Positions 15,031 to 23,263 are shown, counted from the stretch's first letter. The stretch: DNA of 64,000 nt from Streptomyces sp. NRRL S-37 (GCF_000721605.1 NZ_JOIZ01000020.1:1-64000), one strand, 5' to 3'. Notes: generated by a model not told the origin, from the sequence alone. Translations and numbers: made by a program.

Positions 15031-16401
15031 TCAGCTCGTGGGGAAGTCGTCCGGGGTGCTGATCCGGCTCTTGAGCAGCGCGCCGGACTCGGTCAGCACG
15101 CCGCTGCCGCTGTAGTCGGTGCCGGCGCAGGTGCCGGGCCGGAACGCCGCGCTGCCCTCGTCGGCGTCGGAGTAGGTCCAGTTCGCGTAGCTGATCTTCA
15201 GCTGGTCGAGCAGGTCCAGCCAGGCGATGCTGCTCGCCCGGTCCACCGCTCCGCCGCCGGTGGCGCTCACCGTGCCGAACTCGGAGACGAACAGCGGCAG
15301 TCGGGAGGCCGCCCGGCTCACCGTGGCGCGGTAGGTGTCCTTGTGGCTCGCGGCGTAGAAGTGGAACGCGTACATGATGTTGGTGGCGTCGACGGGGTTC
15401 GCGACGACCTCGCTCTCGCTGGAGCCGTCCGAGACGCCCAGCGAGGACCAGCCGCGGGTGCCGACGATGACGACGGCGTCCGGGTCGGCGGTCCGGATCA
15501 CCGGGATGACCTGCTCGGCGTAGCTCTTGATGCCCGCCCAGCTCACGCCGTTGGGCTCGTTGGCGATCTCGTAGATCACGTTGTTCTTGGCGGCGTTGCG
15601 GGCGGCGACGGAGGTGAAGAACGTCTTCGCGCTGTCGAGGTTGAAGTTCGGGTCGCCCGGCGTGAGGGTGTGGAAGTCGATCACGGCGTACATGCCACGG
15701 GCCTCGGCCATGTCGACGAGGCCGTTCACGCGGCGGGTGAAGCCCGCGGGGTCGGTCTCGTAACCGTCCTCCTGTACGTACATGGAGATGCGCAGCAGGT
15801 CCGACCGCCAGTCGTTCGCGAGCGCGTCCAGGGACGCGTCGGTGTAGCACTGGCTGAACCACTGGATGCCGTGGGTGCTCATGCCGCGCAACTGGATGGG
15901 GCGGTCGTACTGGTTGCAGAGGTGGACGCCGCAGACGTGCAGCTGTCCGTTGATGTCCACGGGGGTGCCGTCGCCCGGGGTGGGCGGGGGTTCTTCGACG
16001 GAGCCCGTGCAGGCGACGCCGTTGAGCGTGAACGCCGTGGGTGTCGGGTTGGCACCGGTGAAGGAGCCGGTGAAGCCCAGGTCGGCGGTGGCGCCGGTGG
16101 CCAGTGTGCGGTTCCAGTCGGCAGCGGTGGCGGTGACCGTGGAGCCGGACTGCGACCAGGTGGCGTTCCAGCCCTGGACGAGCTTCTGCCCGGCGTCCGG
16201 CAGGGTGAATCCGAGCCTCCATCCGGAGACGGGGTCGCCCAGGTTGGTGATTCTCACTCCGGCCTGGAAGCCGCCCTGCCACTGGCTGGCCACCGTGTAG
16301 TCGACCCGGCAGCCGGTGGCGGCCGCCGCCTGCGGACCGGCCAGCGCCGTGAGGCCCAGGACCGTCGCACAGGTCGCCAGTAAGGCCAAAAAGCGTTTCA
16401 C
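15031..16401 (-). CDS. Secreted endoglucanase: CBM2 plus GH5 catalytic domain
   Basis: 456 aa, GTG 16401 with AGGAGG upstream. Signal peptide (FLALLATCATVLGLTALAG, cut after QAAA), CBM2 at about 30-131 (Cys31 and Cys131 flank it), a short Pro-rich linker (EEPPPTPGDG), then GH5 from about 147. The GH5 landmarks are LRGMSTHGIQWF, the acid/base Glu282 in YEIANEPNG and the nucleophile Glu374 in LFVSEFG. It hydrolyses beta-1,4-glucan outside the cell. A CebR box at 16519-16532 sits 118 bp upstream, so expression should follow cellobiose. The leader between box and start holds five 15-bp repeats. Cotranscription with the downstream CBM2 gene is unlikely since that gene has its own CebR box. Confidence 0.92.
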   Translation of the reverse strand: MKRFLALLATCATVLGLTALAGPQAAAATGCRVDYTVASQWQGGFQAGVRITNLGDPVSGWRLGFTLPDAGQKLVQGWNATWSQSGSTVTATAADWNRTLATGATADLGFTGSFTGANPTPTAFTLNGVACTGSVEEPPPTPGDGTPVDINGQLHVCGVHLCNQYDRPIQLRGMSTHGIQWFSQCYTDASLDALANDWRSDLLRISMYVQEDGYETDPAGFTRRVNGLVDMAEARGMYAVIDFHTLTPGDPNFNLDSAKTFFTSVAARNAAKNNVIYEIANEPNGVSWAGIKSYAEQVIPVIRTADPDAVVIVGTRGWSSLGVSDGSSESEVVANPVDATNIMYAFHFYAASHKDTYRATVSRAASRLPLFVSEFGTVSATGGGAVDRASSIAWLDLLDQLKISYANWTYSDADEGSAAFRPGTCAGTDYSGSGVLTESGALLKSRISTPDDFPTS

Positions 16402-16416
16402 AGCGTTCCTCCTCGT

Positions 16417-16491
16417 GCGGTGCGAACTCATGCAGTGCGAACTGATGCGGTGCGAACTCGTGCGATGCGCATACGTGCGATGACTCGCGTC
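16417..16491. repeat. Five tandem 15-bp repeats in the cellulase leader
   Basis: Units: GCGGTGCGAACTCAT, GCAGTGCGAACTGAT, GCGGTGCGAACTCGT, GCGATGCGCATACGT, GCGATGACTCGCGTC. The first three differ at two or three positions; the last two are degenerate. They lie between the CebR box and the GTG of the cellulase gene, so probably in its 5' untranslated region. Confidence 0.8.
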
Positions 16492-16518
16492 GTGCGGGCG
16501 CGGCGTGGTGCAGCGCAA

Positions 16519-16532
16519 TGGGAGCGCTCCCA
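16519..16532. promoter_or_regulatory. CebR box
   Basis: TGGGAGCGCTCCCA, a perfect 14-bp palindrome identical to the core of the box at 14972-14989, upstream of the GH5 cellulase gene. Confidence 0.9.
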
Positions 16533-16681
16533 AAGCCCATCGGCCCGTGACCGTACACCGACACGCCGACGCGCGATAGCCATGTGACGGCCGAAGAATG
16601 CCGCGGCGCGGGTGACTGCCGCTCATGCGGAGGCGTCCGGCCCCGCCGACGCGAACGGTGGCGCACGTCACACCTCCCTCC

Positions 16682-16708
16682 TGTCACAGGGAGCGAACCT
16701 CCGGCATC
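16682..16708 (+). promoter_or_regulatory. ECF41-like promoter of the AhpD-type gene
   Basis: TGTCACA (16682-16688), 16 bases, then CATC (16705-16708). It differs from the sigma gene's own promoter only by A for G in the -10 CGTC. It lies about 53 bases before the ATG at 16761, the right place for the start of that transcript. Confidence 0.7.
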
Positions 16709-16760
16709 TCGTGTTCAGACCAGCTCAACACCGCAAATGAACATGAGTGAGGACGAAACC

Positions 16761-17249
16761 ATGAATAACCGATTCAACCTGTTCGAGAACCAGCTCGCCG
16801 CCCGGTTCGCCAAGCGGTTCGCCGGCGCGGCCCTGGTGATCCAGGACTCGCCGCTGCCGAAGTCCACCCAGGAGCTGGTGTCACTGCGCGCCAGCCAGAT
16901 CAACGGCTGCGGCCACTGCGTCGACATGCACGTCAAGGAGGCGGCGGCCGCCGGTGAGAGCGCGGTCCGGCTCCACCTGGTCGCCGCCTGGCGCGAGTCC
17001 ACCGTGTTCACGGAGGCCGAGCAGGCGGCCCTGGCCCTCGCCGAGGAGGGCACCCGGCTCGCCGACGCCTCCGAGGGCGTCTCCGACGAGACCTGGGCCC
17101 GGGTGCGCAAGCACTACGACGACGACCAGACCGCCGCGCTGGTCACCCTGGTCGCCCTGATCAACGCGGCCAACCGGCTCGCGGTGATCACCCACCAGAA
17201 GGGCGGCTCGTACGAGGCGGGCATGTTCGCGGCGACGGTCAAGAGCTGA
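16761..17249 (+). CDS. AhpD-like carboxymuconolactone decarboxylase family protein
   Basis: 162 aa from ATG 16761 (GTGAGG upstream; ATGs at 16738 and 16744 are alternatives). The core is ELVSLRASQINGCGHCVDMH, with the redox CxxC-x3-H motif of AhpD-type proteins, flanked by helices (KEAAAAGESAVRLHLVAAWR). The family includes alkylhydroperoxidases and thiol-disulfide oxidoreductases acting on reactive or aromatic compounds. ECF41 sigma factors typically control such a protein, and an ECF41-like promoter lies directly upstream, while the ECF41 gene is 3.2 kb away beyond two cellulolytic genes. Role: probably stress or redox detoxification; substrate unknown. Confidence 0.9.
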   Translation: MNNRFNLFENQLAARFAKRFAGAALVIQDSPLPKSTQELVSLRASQINGCGHCVDMHVKEAAAAGESAVRLHLVAAWRESTVFTEAEQAALALAEEGTRLADASEGVSDETWARVRKHYDDDQTAALVTLVALINAANRLAVITHQKGGSYEAGMFAATVKS

Positions 17250-17276
17250 CCGGAGGACTGACCGGAGGACGCCTCG

Positions 17277-17309
17277 GGCCGGCCCGGGACCGTGTGCCCC
17301 GGGCCGGCC
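17277..17309. terminator. Bidirectional GC-rich terminator
   Basis: Perfect 12-bp stem, GGCCGGCCCGGG with CCCGGGCCGGCC, 9-base loop, between the convergent AhpD-like and aldehyde dehydrogenase genes. A further CGGGCCGGCCCGG copy follows at once. No U-tract, as usual in Streptomyces. Confidence 0.7.
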
Positions 17310-17331
17310 TCGGGCCGGCCCGGGGGGCCCG

Positions 17332-18801
17332 TCAGATCGGGAAGTGCGCGTGCCCCCTGACCTGTGCCGTGACCCAGCGGGTGTCGGTGAAGGCCTCGGC
17401 GCCGGCCTGGCCGCCGAAGCGGCCGTAGCCGGAGCTCTTCACGCCGCCGAAGGGGGCCTGCGGTTCGTCGGCGATGGACTGGTCGTTGACGTGGACGATG
17501 CCGGTGCGCAGCCGGCCGGCGACCGCCAGGCCCTCGGCCAGGTTCTCGGTGATGACGCCCGCGGTGAGTCCGTAGGGGGTGTCGTTGGCGAGCGCGACGG
17601 CCTCGTCGGTGCCGTCGACGACGTGGACCACGGTCGCCGGGCCGAAGATCTCGTCGTAGTAGATCTTCATCTCCTTGGTGACCCCGGTGAGGACGACCGG
17701 GCGGATCAGGGTGCCCGGTTCCTCGATCTCACCGGTGCCCGCGGCCAGTTCGGCGCCCTGGGAGACCGCGTCCGCGATCAGCGCCGAGACCCGGCGGGCG
17801 GCGGCCTCGTTCACGACCGGACCGACGGCCGTCGCCGGGTCGCTCGGGTCGCCGCAGGGCAGGGCCCGGACGCGGGCGGCGAACTTGGCGGTGAACTCGT
17901 CGGCGACCGAGCGGTGGACGATGACCCGGTCCACGCACATGCAGATCTGGCCCGCGTTCATGAAGGAGCCGAAGACCGCGGCGTCCACCGCGTAGTCGAC
18001 GTCCGCGTCCTCCAGTACCAGCAGGGGGTTCTTGCCGCCGAGTTCGAGGACGGCGGGCTTGAGGTGCCGGGCGGCCTGGACGCCGATGGTGCGGCCGGTC
18101 TCCGTGGAGCCGGTGAAGTTGACCATCCGTACCCGGGGGTCGGAGATCAGCGCGGAGACCACCTCGGCGGCGTCGGCGCGGTCGTTGGTGACGACGTTGA
18201 GCACGCCCGCGGGCAGTCCCGCCTCGTGCAGGACGTCGGAGATCAGCAGGCCGCAGGCGATCGGCGCGTCCTCGCTGGGCTTCATCACCACGGTGTTGCC
18301 CATCGCGATCGGCAGCGCCACCGCGCGGACGCCGAGGATGACCGGTGCGTTCCACGGCGAGATCGCGGCGATCACCCCCTTGGGCACCCGCGTCTGCGTG
18401 GAGAGGACGCCGTCGGCGTCGGTGGCGAGGACCTGGCCGGTCGGGCGGCTGACCTCGGCCGCCGCCTCCAGCAGGATGCCGGCGGCCAGGTGGGCGTTGA
18501 AGCCCGCCCAGGGAGCGGCGCCGCCGACCTCCGTGGCCATCAGCCGTACGACCTCCTCGGTGCGCTCGGTCATCAACTGCGCGGCGCGCAGGAAGATCCG
18601 GCGGCGTTCGGCCGGCTTGGTCGCGGCCCACGCCTCGAACGCGGCGTCGGCGGCGTCCACGGCACGGCGTACGTCGTCCGGGGTGCCCGCGGCGATCTCC
18701 GCGCAGACGGCGCCGGTCCAGGGGTTGGTGTCGGACGTGGTGCGGCCGGAGGAGGCGGGGACCTCCTGGCCGTCGATGATCAGTCCTCGGGAGACGGACA
18801 C
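17332..18801 (-). CDS. Aromatic-type aldehyde dehydrogenase (vanillin/salicylaldehyde DH-like)
   Basis: 489 aa, GTG 18801 after AGGAG. Complete ALDH catalytic set: Asn151 (SPWNAP), Lys174 (MKPSED), Glu253 (LELGGKNP) and Cys287 (NAGQICMCV), plus FTGSTETGR for NAD(P) binding. The C-terminal block DEPQAPFGGVKSSGYGRFGG and the closing HFPI are typical of the vanillin/benzaldehyde/salicylaldehyde branch. It would oxidise an aromatic aldehyde to the acid in the cytoplasm. It lies 28 bases behind the channel gene, so an operon of channel plus dehydrogenase is likely, under the divergent IclR regulator. Substrate is not fixed by sequence. Confidence 0.9.
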   Translation of the reverse strand: MSVSRGLIIDGQEVPASSGRTTSDTNPWTGAVCAEIAAGTPDDVRRAVDAADAAFEAWAATKPAERRRIFLRAAQLMTERTEEVVRLMATEVGGAAPWAGFNAHLAAGILLEAAAEVSRPTGQVLATDADGVLSTQTRVPKGVIAAISPWNAPVILGVRAVALPIAMGNTVVMKPSEDAPIACGLLISDVLHEAGLPAGVLNVVTNDRADAAEVVSALISDPRVRMVNFTGSTETGRTIGVQAARHLKPAVLELGGKNPLLVLEDADVDYAVDAAVFGSFMNAGQICMCVDRVIVHRSVADEFTAKFAARVRALPCGDPSDPATAVGPVVNEAAARRVSALIADAVSQGAELAAGTGEIEEPGTLIRPVVLTGVTKEMKIYYDEIFGPATVVHVVDGTDEAVALANDTPYGLTAGVITENLAEGLAVAGRLRTGIVHVNDQSIADEPQAPFGGVKSSGYGRFGGQAGAEAFTDTRWVTAQVRGHAHFPI

Positions 18802-18829
18802 GAGATGCTCCTGTCAGGGGATGTGAGGC

Positions 18830-19576
18830 TCAGGCCTGGGCGGGCGAGGAGGCGGGGCCGGTGGCCCGGCGGGTGCGCAGGGCACGGTGGGCGAGGCCGA
18901 CGAGAGCCGGGGCGGCCACCGGCGCGATCATGTAGTTCCAGAAGTGCTCGTACGTCCTGGAGAGCAGGGCCGGTCCGAAGGCGCGCGCCGGGTTGATGCT
19001 CGCGCCGGTCACGGTGCCCAGGGTCGCGACGACCACGCCCACTCCGATGCCGATGACCGCCGGGATCAGCGCCCCCAGGGCGGGTCTGGTCATCACCAGC
19101 GCCACCGTCACGAAGACCGCGGCGAGCGCGGAACCCTCGACGAGGAACAGTTCGACCGTACCCGTCCCGGGTGCGGGGTGCACGGCCCCGTGTCCGACCC
19201 GGCGCACGGCATCGCCCCACACCAGTCCGGCCAGCGCGGTACCGGCCGCGGATCCGGCGAGCTGCGCGGTGACGTACGGGAGGACGGCGCGGGAGGGGAA
19301 GAGACCGCTCGACCACAGGAAGACGGTGACGCCGGGGTGCATGTGGCCCCCGGACCCGCGGCCGGGCGGCGAGTACATCAGGCCCGCGATGAGCGCGGCG
19401 ACCGCGACTCCCGCGACGGCGAACAGGGCGTCCGGGTCGCCGATCGCCAGCGGCGAGGCGGGGTGGGCCAGCCAGCGGATCAGGCTCACCACGGCGAAGA
19501 GAAGCACCGTGGTCAGCGCGAACTCGTACGCGCTGTGCCGGACGAGATCCGCGCGGCTCCGGGCGGAAGTGCTCAT
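18830..19576 (-). CDS. MIP/aquaporin-family channel with altered first NPA motif
   Basis: 248 aa, ATG 19576. Six membrane helices and two half-helices are recognisable (YEFALTTVLLFAVVSLIRWL; YVTAQLAGSAAGTALAGLVW; VIGIGVGVVVATLGTVTGAS). The second NPA box is normal (SINPARAFGP, 195-197), but the first reads HMHPGVTVF (HPG at 80-82). Such changes are known among atypical MIPs and may change selectivity. Typical cargo is water, glycerol, urea or small neutral solutes. It is first in an operon with the aldehyde dehydrogenase and diverges from the IclR gene, so passage of a small neutral or aromatic substrate is plausible. The open frame extends far upstream antisense to IclR and is not coding there. 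Confidence 0.85.
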   Translation of the reverse strand: MSTSARSRADLVRHSAYEFALTTVLLFAVVSLIRWLAHPASPLAIGDPDALFAVAGVAVAALIAGLMYSPPGRGSGGHMHPGVTVFLWSSGLFPSRAVLPYVTAQLAGSAAGTALAGLVWGDAVRRVGHGAVHPAPGTGTVELFLVEGSALAAVFVTVALVMTRPALGALIPAVIGIGVGVVVATLGTVTGASINPARAFGPALLSRTYEHFWNYMIAPVAAPALVGLAHRALRTRRATGPASSPAQA

Positions 19577-19661
19577 GGAGTCCTCATCAGGGGCGGGGGC
19601 AGGGGCGAGGCGGGGGCGGTCCGGCGGGACGCGTCCCGCACCACACCGGACTACCTTTTTT

Positions 19662-19702
19662 CGCTGAGTGAACTTACTTTCATTGACCGAGTGCGCTGAG
19701 TG
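19662..19702. promoter_or_regulatory. Repeated CGCTGAGTG motifs in the channel/IclR divergent gap
   Basis: CGCTGAGTG occurs at 19662-19670 and 19694-19702, 32 bp (three helical turns) apart, with the relatively AT-rich AACTTACTTTCATTGAC between them. Face-matched repeats between divergent genes make a plausible IclR operator; the -35 or -10 elements may be inside. Confidence 0.45.
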
Positions 19703-19800
19703 TGGGCGATCGCCGAGACGGCTGTCAATGGCCGGTAGCGTTCCCCTGGAGACGGGTACGGCCACACGCGCCGGGAAGCCGACATACGGGAGGAAGTGCC

Positions 19801-21495
19801 ATGGCGCCGGGCGTTTCGAGGGCGGCACCGCAGGCACCGCAGGCACCGGCGGACTCCCCCACGGAAGCCGCCGGCCCGCTGGAGCGCGGGCTGGCCGTGC
19901 TGCGGATCGTCGCGGACGCCCCCCACTCCGTGCGCCCCAGCGATCTCGCCCGCGCGACCGGCCTGGCGCGATCGACCGTCGACCGGATCGCCGCGACCCT
20001 GACCCACCTCGACCATCTGCGCGCCGTGGGACGCGACCTCGTGCCCGCCCCGCGTCTGATGGAGTTCGGCAACGCCTACCTGCACGCGAGCGGCCTGTCC
20101 CAGGCGCTGCGGCCGAGCCTCGACCGGCTGGCCCGCGCCCTCGACGAGTCGGTCTCGGCGATCGTCCTCGACGGCTGCGACGCACGCATCGTCGGCAAGG
20201 CCGTCCCGCCCGGCCGGATGATCCCCCTGGGTTTCCGTGTCGGCGACCTTCTGCCCGCCGAGCGCTGCGCGGCCGGTGCCGTACTCGCCGCCGGATGGGG
20301 GCCCGACACGTACGAGGCGTGGCGGGCCCGCCGTGCCGCCGACCCCCTGGACGAGACCTTCCCGGCCGTCCCCGCGCGCCGCACCGCTCCTGTCCCCGAG
20401 CGGACGGAGGCCGACTTCGCCACCTGGACCGCGACGGCCGACGCGGACGGCTGGGCACTGGACGACCAGCTGGTCGCCCCGGGCCTGGTCGCACTGGCGG
20501 TCCCGGTACGCGACCCCGGCGGCCGGCCCGTCTGCGCGATCAGCGTGCTCGCGCACACCAGCCGCCACAGCGGCGGGGAACTGCGCGCGCAGGCGCTGGC
20601 CACGATGACGGAGGAGGCCCGACGCATCGCGGACGAGCTGTACGACACCTCGAAGACGACCGCCGTGCCACCCGCCACCGCCCCCGCCTACGCCGACGCC
20701 AAGCCGGAACTGGGACCGTCCTTCCTCCAGGCACTGGCCCGGGGCCTCGCCGTCCTGACCGCGCTCGGCCGGCGGCGCGGCGGTCTCACCCTCGCCGAGG
20801 CCGCCGAGGCCTCCGGGCTCTCGTACCCCAGCACCCGTCGCAACCTGCTGACGCTCCGTCAACTGGGTTACGTGGAACAGCTCGGCCGCCGCTTCCTGCC
20901 CTCCCCGCGCGTCCTGGAGCTCGGCTACGCGCGGCTGTCCACCCTCACCCTCGCCGACATCGCCCAGCCCCATCTGACCGAACTGGCAGGACGGGTACGG
21001 GAGTCGGCCTCACTGGCGGTCCTCGACGGCACCGAGGTCCACTACGTGGCCCGCGCCGCCGCCCAGCAGATCACCAGCGCCCGGATCATGCCCGGCACAC
21101 GACTGCCCGCGTACGCCACCTCCATGGGCCGGGTCCTCCTCGCGGACCTGCCCGAGGCGGACCGGCGGGACCGGATCGCCGCCTCGCACCCCAGGGCCCT
21201 GACCCCGCACACCCTCACCTCGCCCGACGCGCTCGGCGCAGAGCTGGACCGGGTCGCCCATGAGCAACACGCGCTGGTCGAACAGGAGTTGGAGGCGGGA
21301 CTGCGCTCCCTGGCCGTACCGGTCCGGGACCGGGACGGACGGGCCGTCGCAGCCGTGAACATCGCCCTGCACGCCGGCCCCGAGCCACCCGAACACACCA
21401 GGGACACCCTCCTCCCCGCACTGCGCGCCTGCGCGGCCCGCATCGAGTCGGACCTGGCGGTCGCGTTCGCCGACGGTCCCGTACGGACGGGCTGA
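19801..21495 (+). CDS. Tandem-domain IclR-family transcriptional regulator
   Basis: 564 aa, ATG 19801 after GGGAGGAAG. Two complete IclR units are fused. Unit 1: winged HTH LERGLAVLRIVADAPHSVRP / SDLARATGLARSTVDRIAAT, then a ligand domain to about residue 280. Unit 2: HTH LARGLAVLTALGRRRGGLTL / AEAAEASGLSYPSTRRNLLT, then ligand domain with VHYVARAAAQQITSARIMPG and EQELEAGLRSLAVPVRDRDG. Double IclR proteins of this length are of the PcaR/PobR-duplicated type often tied to aromatic catabolism. It diverges from the channel/aldehyde dehydrogenase operon and probably controls it. Unit 1 shows a normal HTH, so both halves may bind DNA. Confidence 0.88.
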   Translation: MAPGVSRAAPQAPQAPADSPTEAAGPLERGLAVLRIVADAPHSVRPSDLARATGLARSTVDRIAATLTHLDHLRAVGRDLVPAPRLMEFGNAYLHASGLSQALRPSLDRLARALDESVSAIVLDGCDARIVGKAVPPGRMIPLGFRVGDLLPAERCAAGAVLAAGWGPDTYEAWRARRAADPLDETFPAVPARRTAPVPERTEADFATWTATADADGWALDDQLVAPGLVALAVPVRDPGGRPVCAISVLAHTSRHSGGELRAQALATMTEEARRIADELYDTSKTTAVPPATAPAYADAKPELGPSFLQALARGLAVLTALGRRRGGLTLAEAAEASGLSYPSTRRNLLTLRQLGYVEQLGRRFLPSPRVLELGYARLSTLTLADIAQPHLTELAGRVRESASLAVLDGTEVHYVARAAAQQITSARIMPGTRLPAYATSMGRVLLADLPEADRRDRIAASHPRALTPHTLTSPDALGAELDRVAHEQHALVEQELEAGLRSLAVPVRDRDGRAVAAVNIALHAGPEPPEHTRDTLLPALRACAARIESDLAVAFADGPVRTG

Positions 21496-21613
21496 CCGCT
21501 CCGCGCGGTCCGTCCTCACATCGGCCGCAACGGCGCTGAATCCTTTTCCGCCTCAGCCGCCTCTTATCCGTGAACCGGCCGAGCGGGCCGACGGACACCA
21601 GGAGGAACGAAGC

Positions 21614-21706
21614 ATGACCATCGCGATCACCGCAGTGGCCGGTGTACTGCTGGTCTGCGTGTGCAGCGTGACGTTGCTCAAGCGGAGGAACCGGAGCCGT
21701 GGCTGA
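21614..21706 (+). CDS. Small single-pass membrane peptide (30 aa)
   Basis: ATG 21614 after a strong GGAGGAA. The peptide reads MTIAITAVAGVLLVCVCSVT then LLKRRNRSRG: one transmembrane helix with a positively charged C-terminal tail. It ends 45 bases before the sigma factor gene in the same direction and is probably cotranscribed with it. No family recognised. The good ribosome site and clean topology support a real gene; an anti-sigma or sigma-targeting role is speculation. Confidence 0.6.
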   Translation: MTIAITAVAGVLLVCVCSVTLLKRRNRSRG

Positions 21707-21751
21707 TCCGCGCCGGTCACGACCGCAGATCACCGGACACGAGCAGGACAC

Positions 21752-22288
21752 ATGAGCCGGAGTTCCCCCTGGCCCGACGAGCGGCTGGTCAAGGCCGCCC
21801 AGGACGGCAGCATCAGCTCGCTGACCGCTGTGATCGTGGAGTCGCAGCCCCATGTGCGCAGGTTCGCGCTGTCACTGTGCGCCACACCGCAGGACGCCGA
21901 GGACGCGGCTCAGGAAGCACTGATCATCCTCTACCGGAAAATCGGCACGCTCCGCGCATCCGGCGCCCTGGCCTCCTGGATGTTCCGCATCGTGCGCAAC
22001 GAATGCCTGCGGCACCTACGGCTGCTCACCTCCGCCTCCGTCGCCGAAGAGGCCGGCAGCGATCCGGCGCCCTCCGCGGAGACCTCGGTGCTGCGGCGGC
22101 TGGACGCCGAGCGGATCGCCGTCGCGATCAGCGGTCTTCCCCGCGACCAGCGGCAGGTGCTGATCATGAGAGACGTCCAGGGGTATCCGGGCCGTCTCGT
22201 CGCACAGTCGCTCGGCCTGAGCAACGCGGCCATGAAATCGAGGCTCCACCGGGCCCGGGCCGCTCTGCGGCAAGCCCTGGCGGCCTAG
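21752..22288 (+). CDS. ECF-family RNA polymerase sigma factor
   Basis: 178 aa, ATG 21752. Region 2: LTAVIVESQPHVRRFALSLC, then DAEDAAQEALIILYRKIGTL and SWMFRIVRNECLRHLR. Region 4: ISGLPRDQRQVLIMRDVQGY, then VAQSLGLSNAAMKSRLHRAR. Typical length for an ECF sigma with no C-terminal extension, so an anti-sigma would be expected. None of the usual zinc-binding type is next to it; instead it lies between a 30-aa membrane peptide and a 102-aa membrane protein. The three genes run in one direction with gaps of 45 and 26 bases and may form a stress-response unit. Confidence 0.88.
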   Translation: MSRSSPWPDERLVKAAQDGSISSLTAVIVESQPHVRRFALSLCATPQDAEDAAQEALIILYRKIGTLRASGALASWMFRIVRNECLRHLRLLTSASVAEEAGSDPAPSAETSVLRRLDAERIAVAISGLPRDQRQVLIMRDVQGYPGRLVAQSLGLSNAAMKSRLHRARAALRQALAA

Positions 22289-22314
22289 GAAGCAGCCGAA
22301 GGAGAGACACCACC

Positions 22315-22623
22315 GTGAAGACCGCCGAAACCGGCAAGCCCGTCCGCGCGGAGGCGGGCTCCGCCGTCTCCTCCGTCCCCCGGCACCTGCTGCGCGGTGT
22401 TCTGGGCTTCGGCCTGATCACCGGCTCGATCGCCCTGGTGCCCTTCGCCGGCCCCGCCGCCCTGCTGGCCGCACCCCTGGGCCTGGTCGCCCTCCGCGGC
22501 TGCCCGGCCTGCTGGATGATCGACCTGGCGCAGACCGTCTCCCGCGGCCGTCTGGAACGCAACTGCACGGACGGCGTCTGCACCCTGACGAAGGCGGGCG
22601 GCACTGGTCTGCCCCGGGTCTGA
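22315..22623 (+). CDS. Small membrane protein, DUF2892-like, with cysteine-rich tail
   Basis: 102 aa, GTG 22315 with GGAGAG upstream, 26 bases past the sigma stop. Residues about 24-62 form two hydrophobic helices (LLRGVLGFGLITGSIALVPF; PAALLAAPLGLVALRGCPAC) reminiscent of DUF2892/YgaP-type membrane units. CPAC and a later RNCTDGVC pair suggest redox or metal chemistry on one face. Membrane location and coexpression with the ECF sigma hint at a sensor or target of that sigma. Not a confidently named family. Confidence 0.65.
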   Translation: MKTAETGKPVRAEAGSAVSSVPRHLLRGVLGFGLITGSIALVPFAGPAALLAAPLGLVALRGCPACWMIDLAQTVSRGRLERNCTDGVCTLTKAGGTGLPRV

Positions 22624-22709
22624 TGGAGTCGGGTTGCCGGAGAACTGATCCAGCGGCATCCGGAGGCCGCCATGCCCCGCAGCTGTCCGCGCGAGTTCCG
22701 CCGCCGGGT

Positions 22710-23126
22710 TCAGACCGGTCGCCCGTGCCGTGTCACCAACCCGTGCCGTGTCACGGAGGTGATGACGGAGGAAACAACGGCGGTCACGACGAGGCTGCCG
22801 ATCATGACCATCCCCACGCCGACCATGAAGAGGCCGCTGGCGTCGTCCGACCAGTCCAGGAAGGCGGCAGCGGTCAGGCCGGTCGTGGTACCGGCCACCG
22901 CGCCCACGACGTGGTTCCGGAACGCCGCCCAGCACACCGGCACCAGCAGGGTCGACACCAGCCCGATCACCTGCCACGCCTCGTACGGACCGGTCGACGA
23001 GCCGTCGGGGTGCACGTCACGGTGTTGGTCCCAGCCCAGCCACACGGCCCACATCACCGACGCCGTCACGGCCGGCACGAGGGCCGACGCCAACCGGGGA
23101 AGCAGTTTCACAAGTCCTTGACGCAT
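22710..23126 (-). CDS. Hypothetical membrane protein (three or four TM segments)
   Basis: 138 aa from ATG 23126 (MRQGLVKLLPRLASALVPAV); an in-frame start seven codons earlier is less likely. Hydrophobic stretches: LVPAVTASVMWAVWLGW, EAWQVIGLVSTLLVPVCW, HVVGAVAGTTTGLTAAAF and SGLFMVGVGMVMIGSLVVTA. Between the first two lies a polar loop with DQHRDVHPDGSSTGPYE. No motif ties it to a known family. It converges on the DUF2892-like gene. A 12-bp inverted repeat sits 38 bp upstream of its start. Confidence 0.7.
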   Translation of the reverse strand: MRQGLVKLLPRLASALVPAVTASVMWAVWLGWDQHRDVHPDGSSTGPYEAWQVIGLVSTLLVPVCWAAFRNHVVGAVAGTTTGLTAAAFLDWSDDASGLFMVGVGMVMIGSLVVTAVVSSVITSVTRHGLVTRHGRPV

Positions 23127-23163
23127 GCCCCGATCCTCCCGCCGCACGCCGTCGTCGGACAGC

Positions 23164-23197
23164 GCTCACGTACTCAGATCCGTCCGAGTACGTGAGC
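23164..23197. repeat. 12-bp perfect inverted repeat
   Basis: GCTCACGTACTC (23164-23175) and GAGTACGTGAGC (23186-23197) with a 10-base spacer, upstream of the membrane protein gene and before the DUF397 remnant. It could be an operator for the leftward gene or a terminator-like hairpin. Confidence 0.65.
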
Positions 23198-23263
23198 CGG
23201 GGAGACGGGCCACCTGAAGTTCCCCTTGAACGTGGACGGTTGCTCCCGCGTTGCGCCACACAT

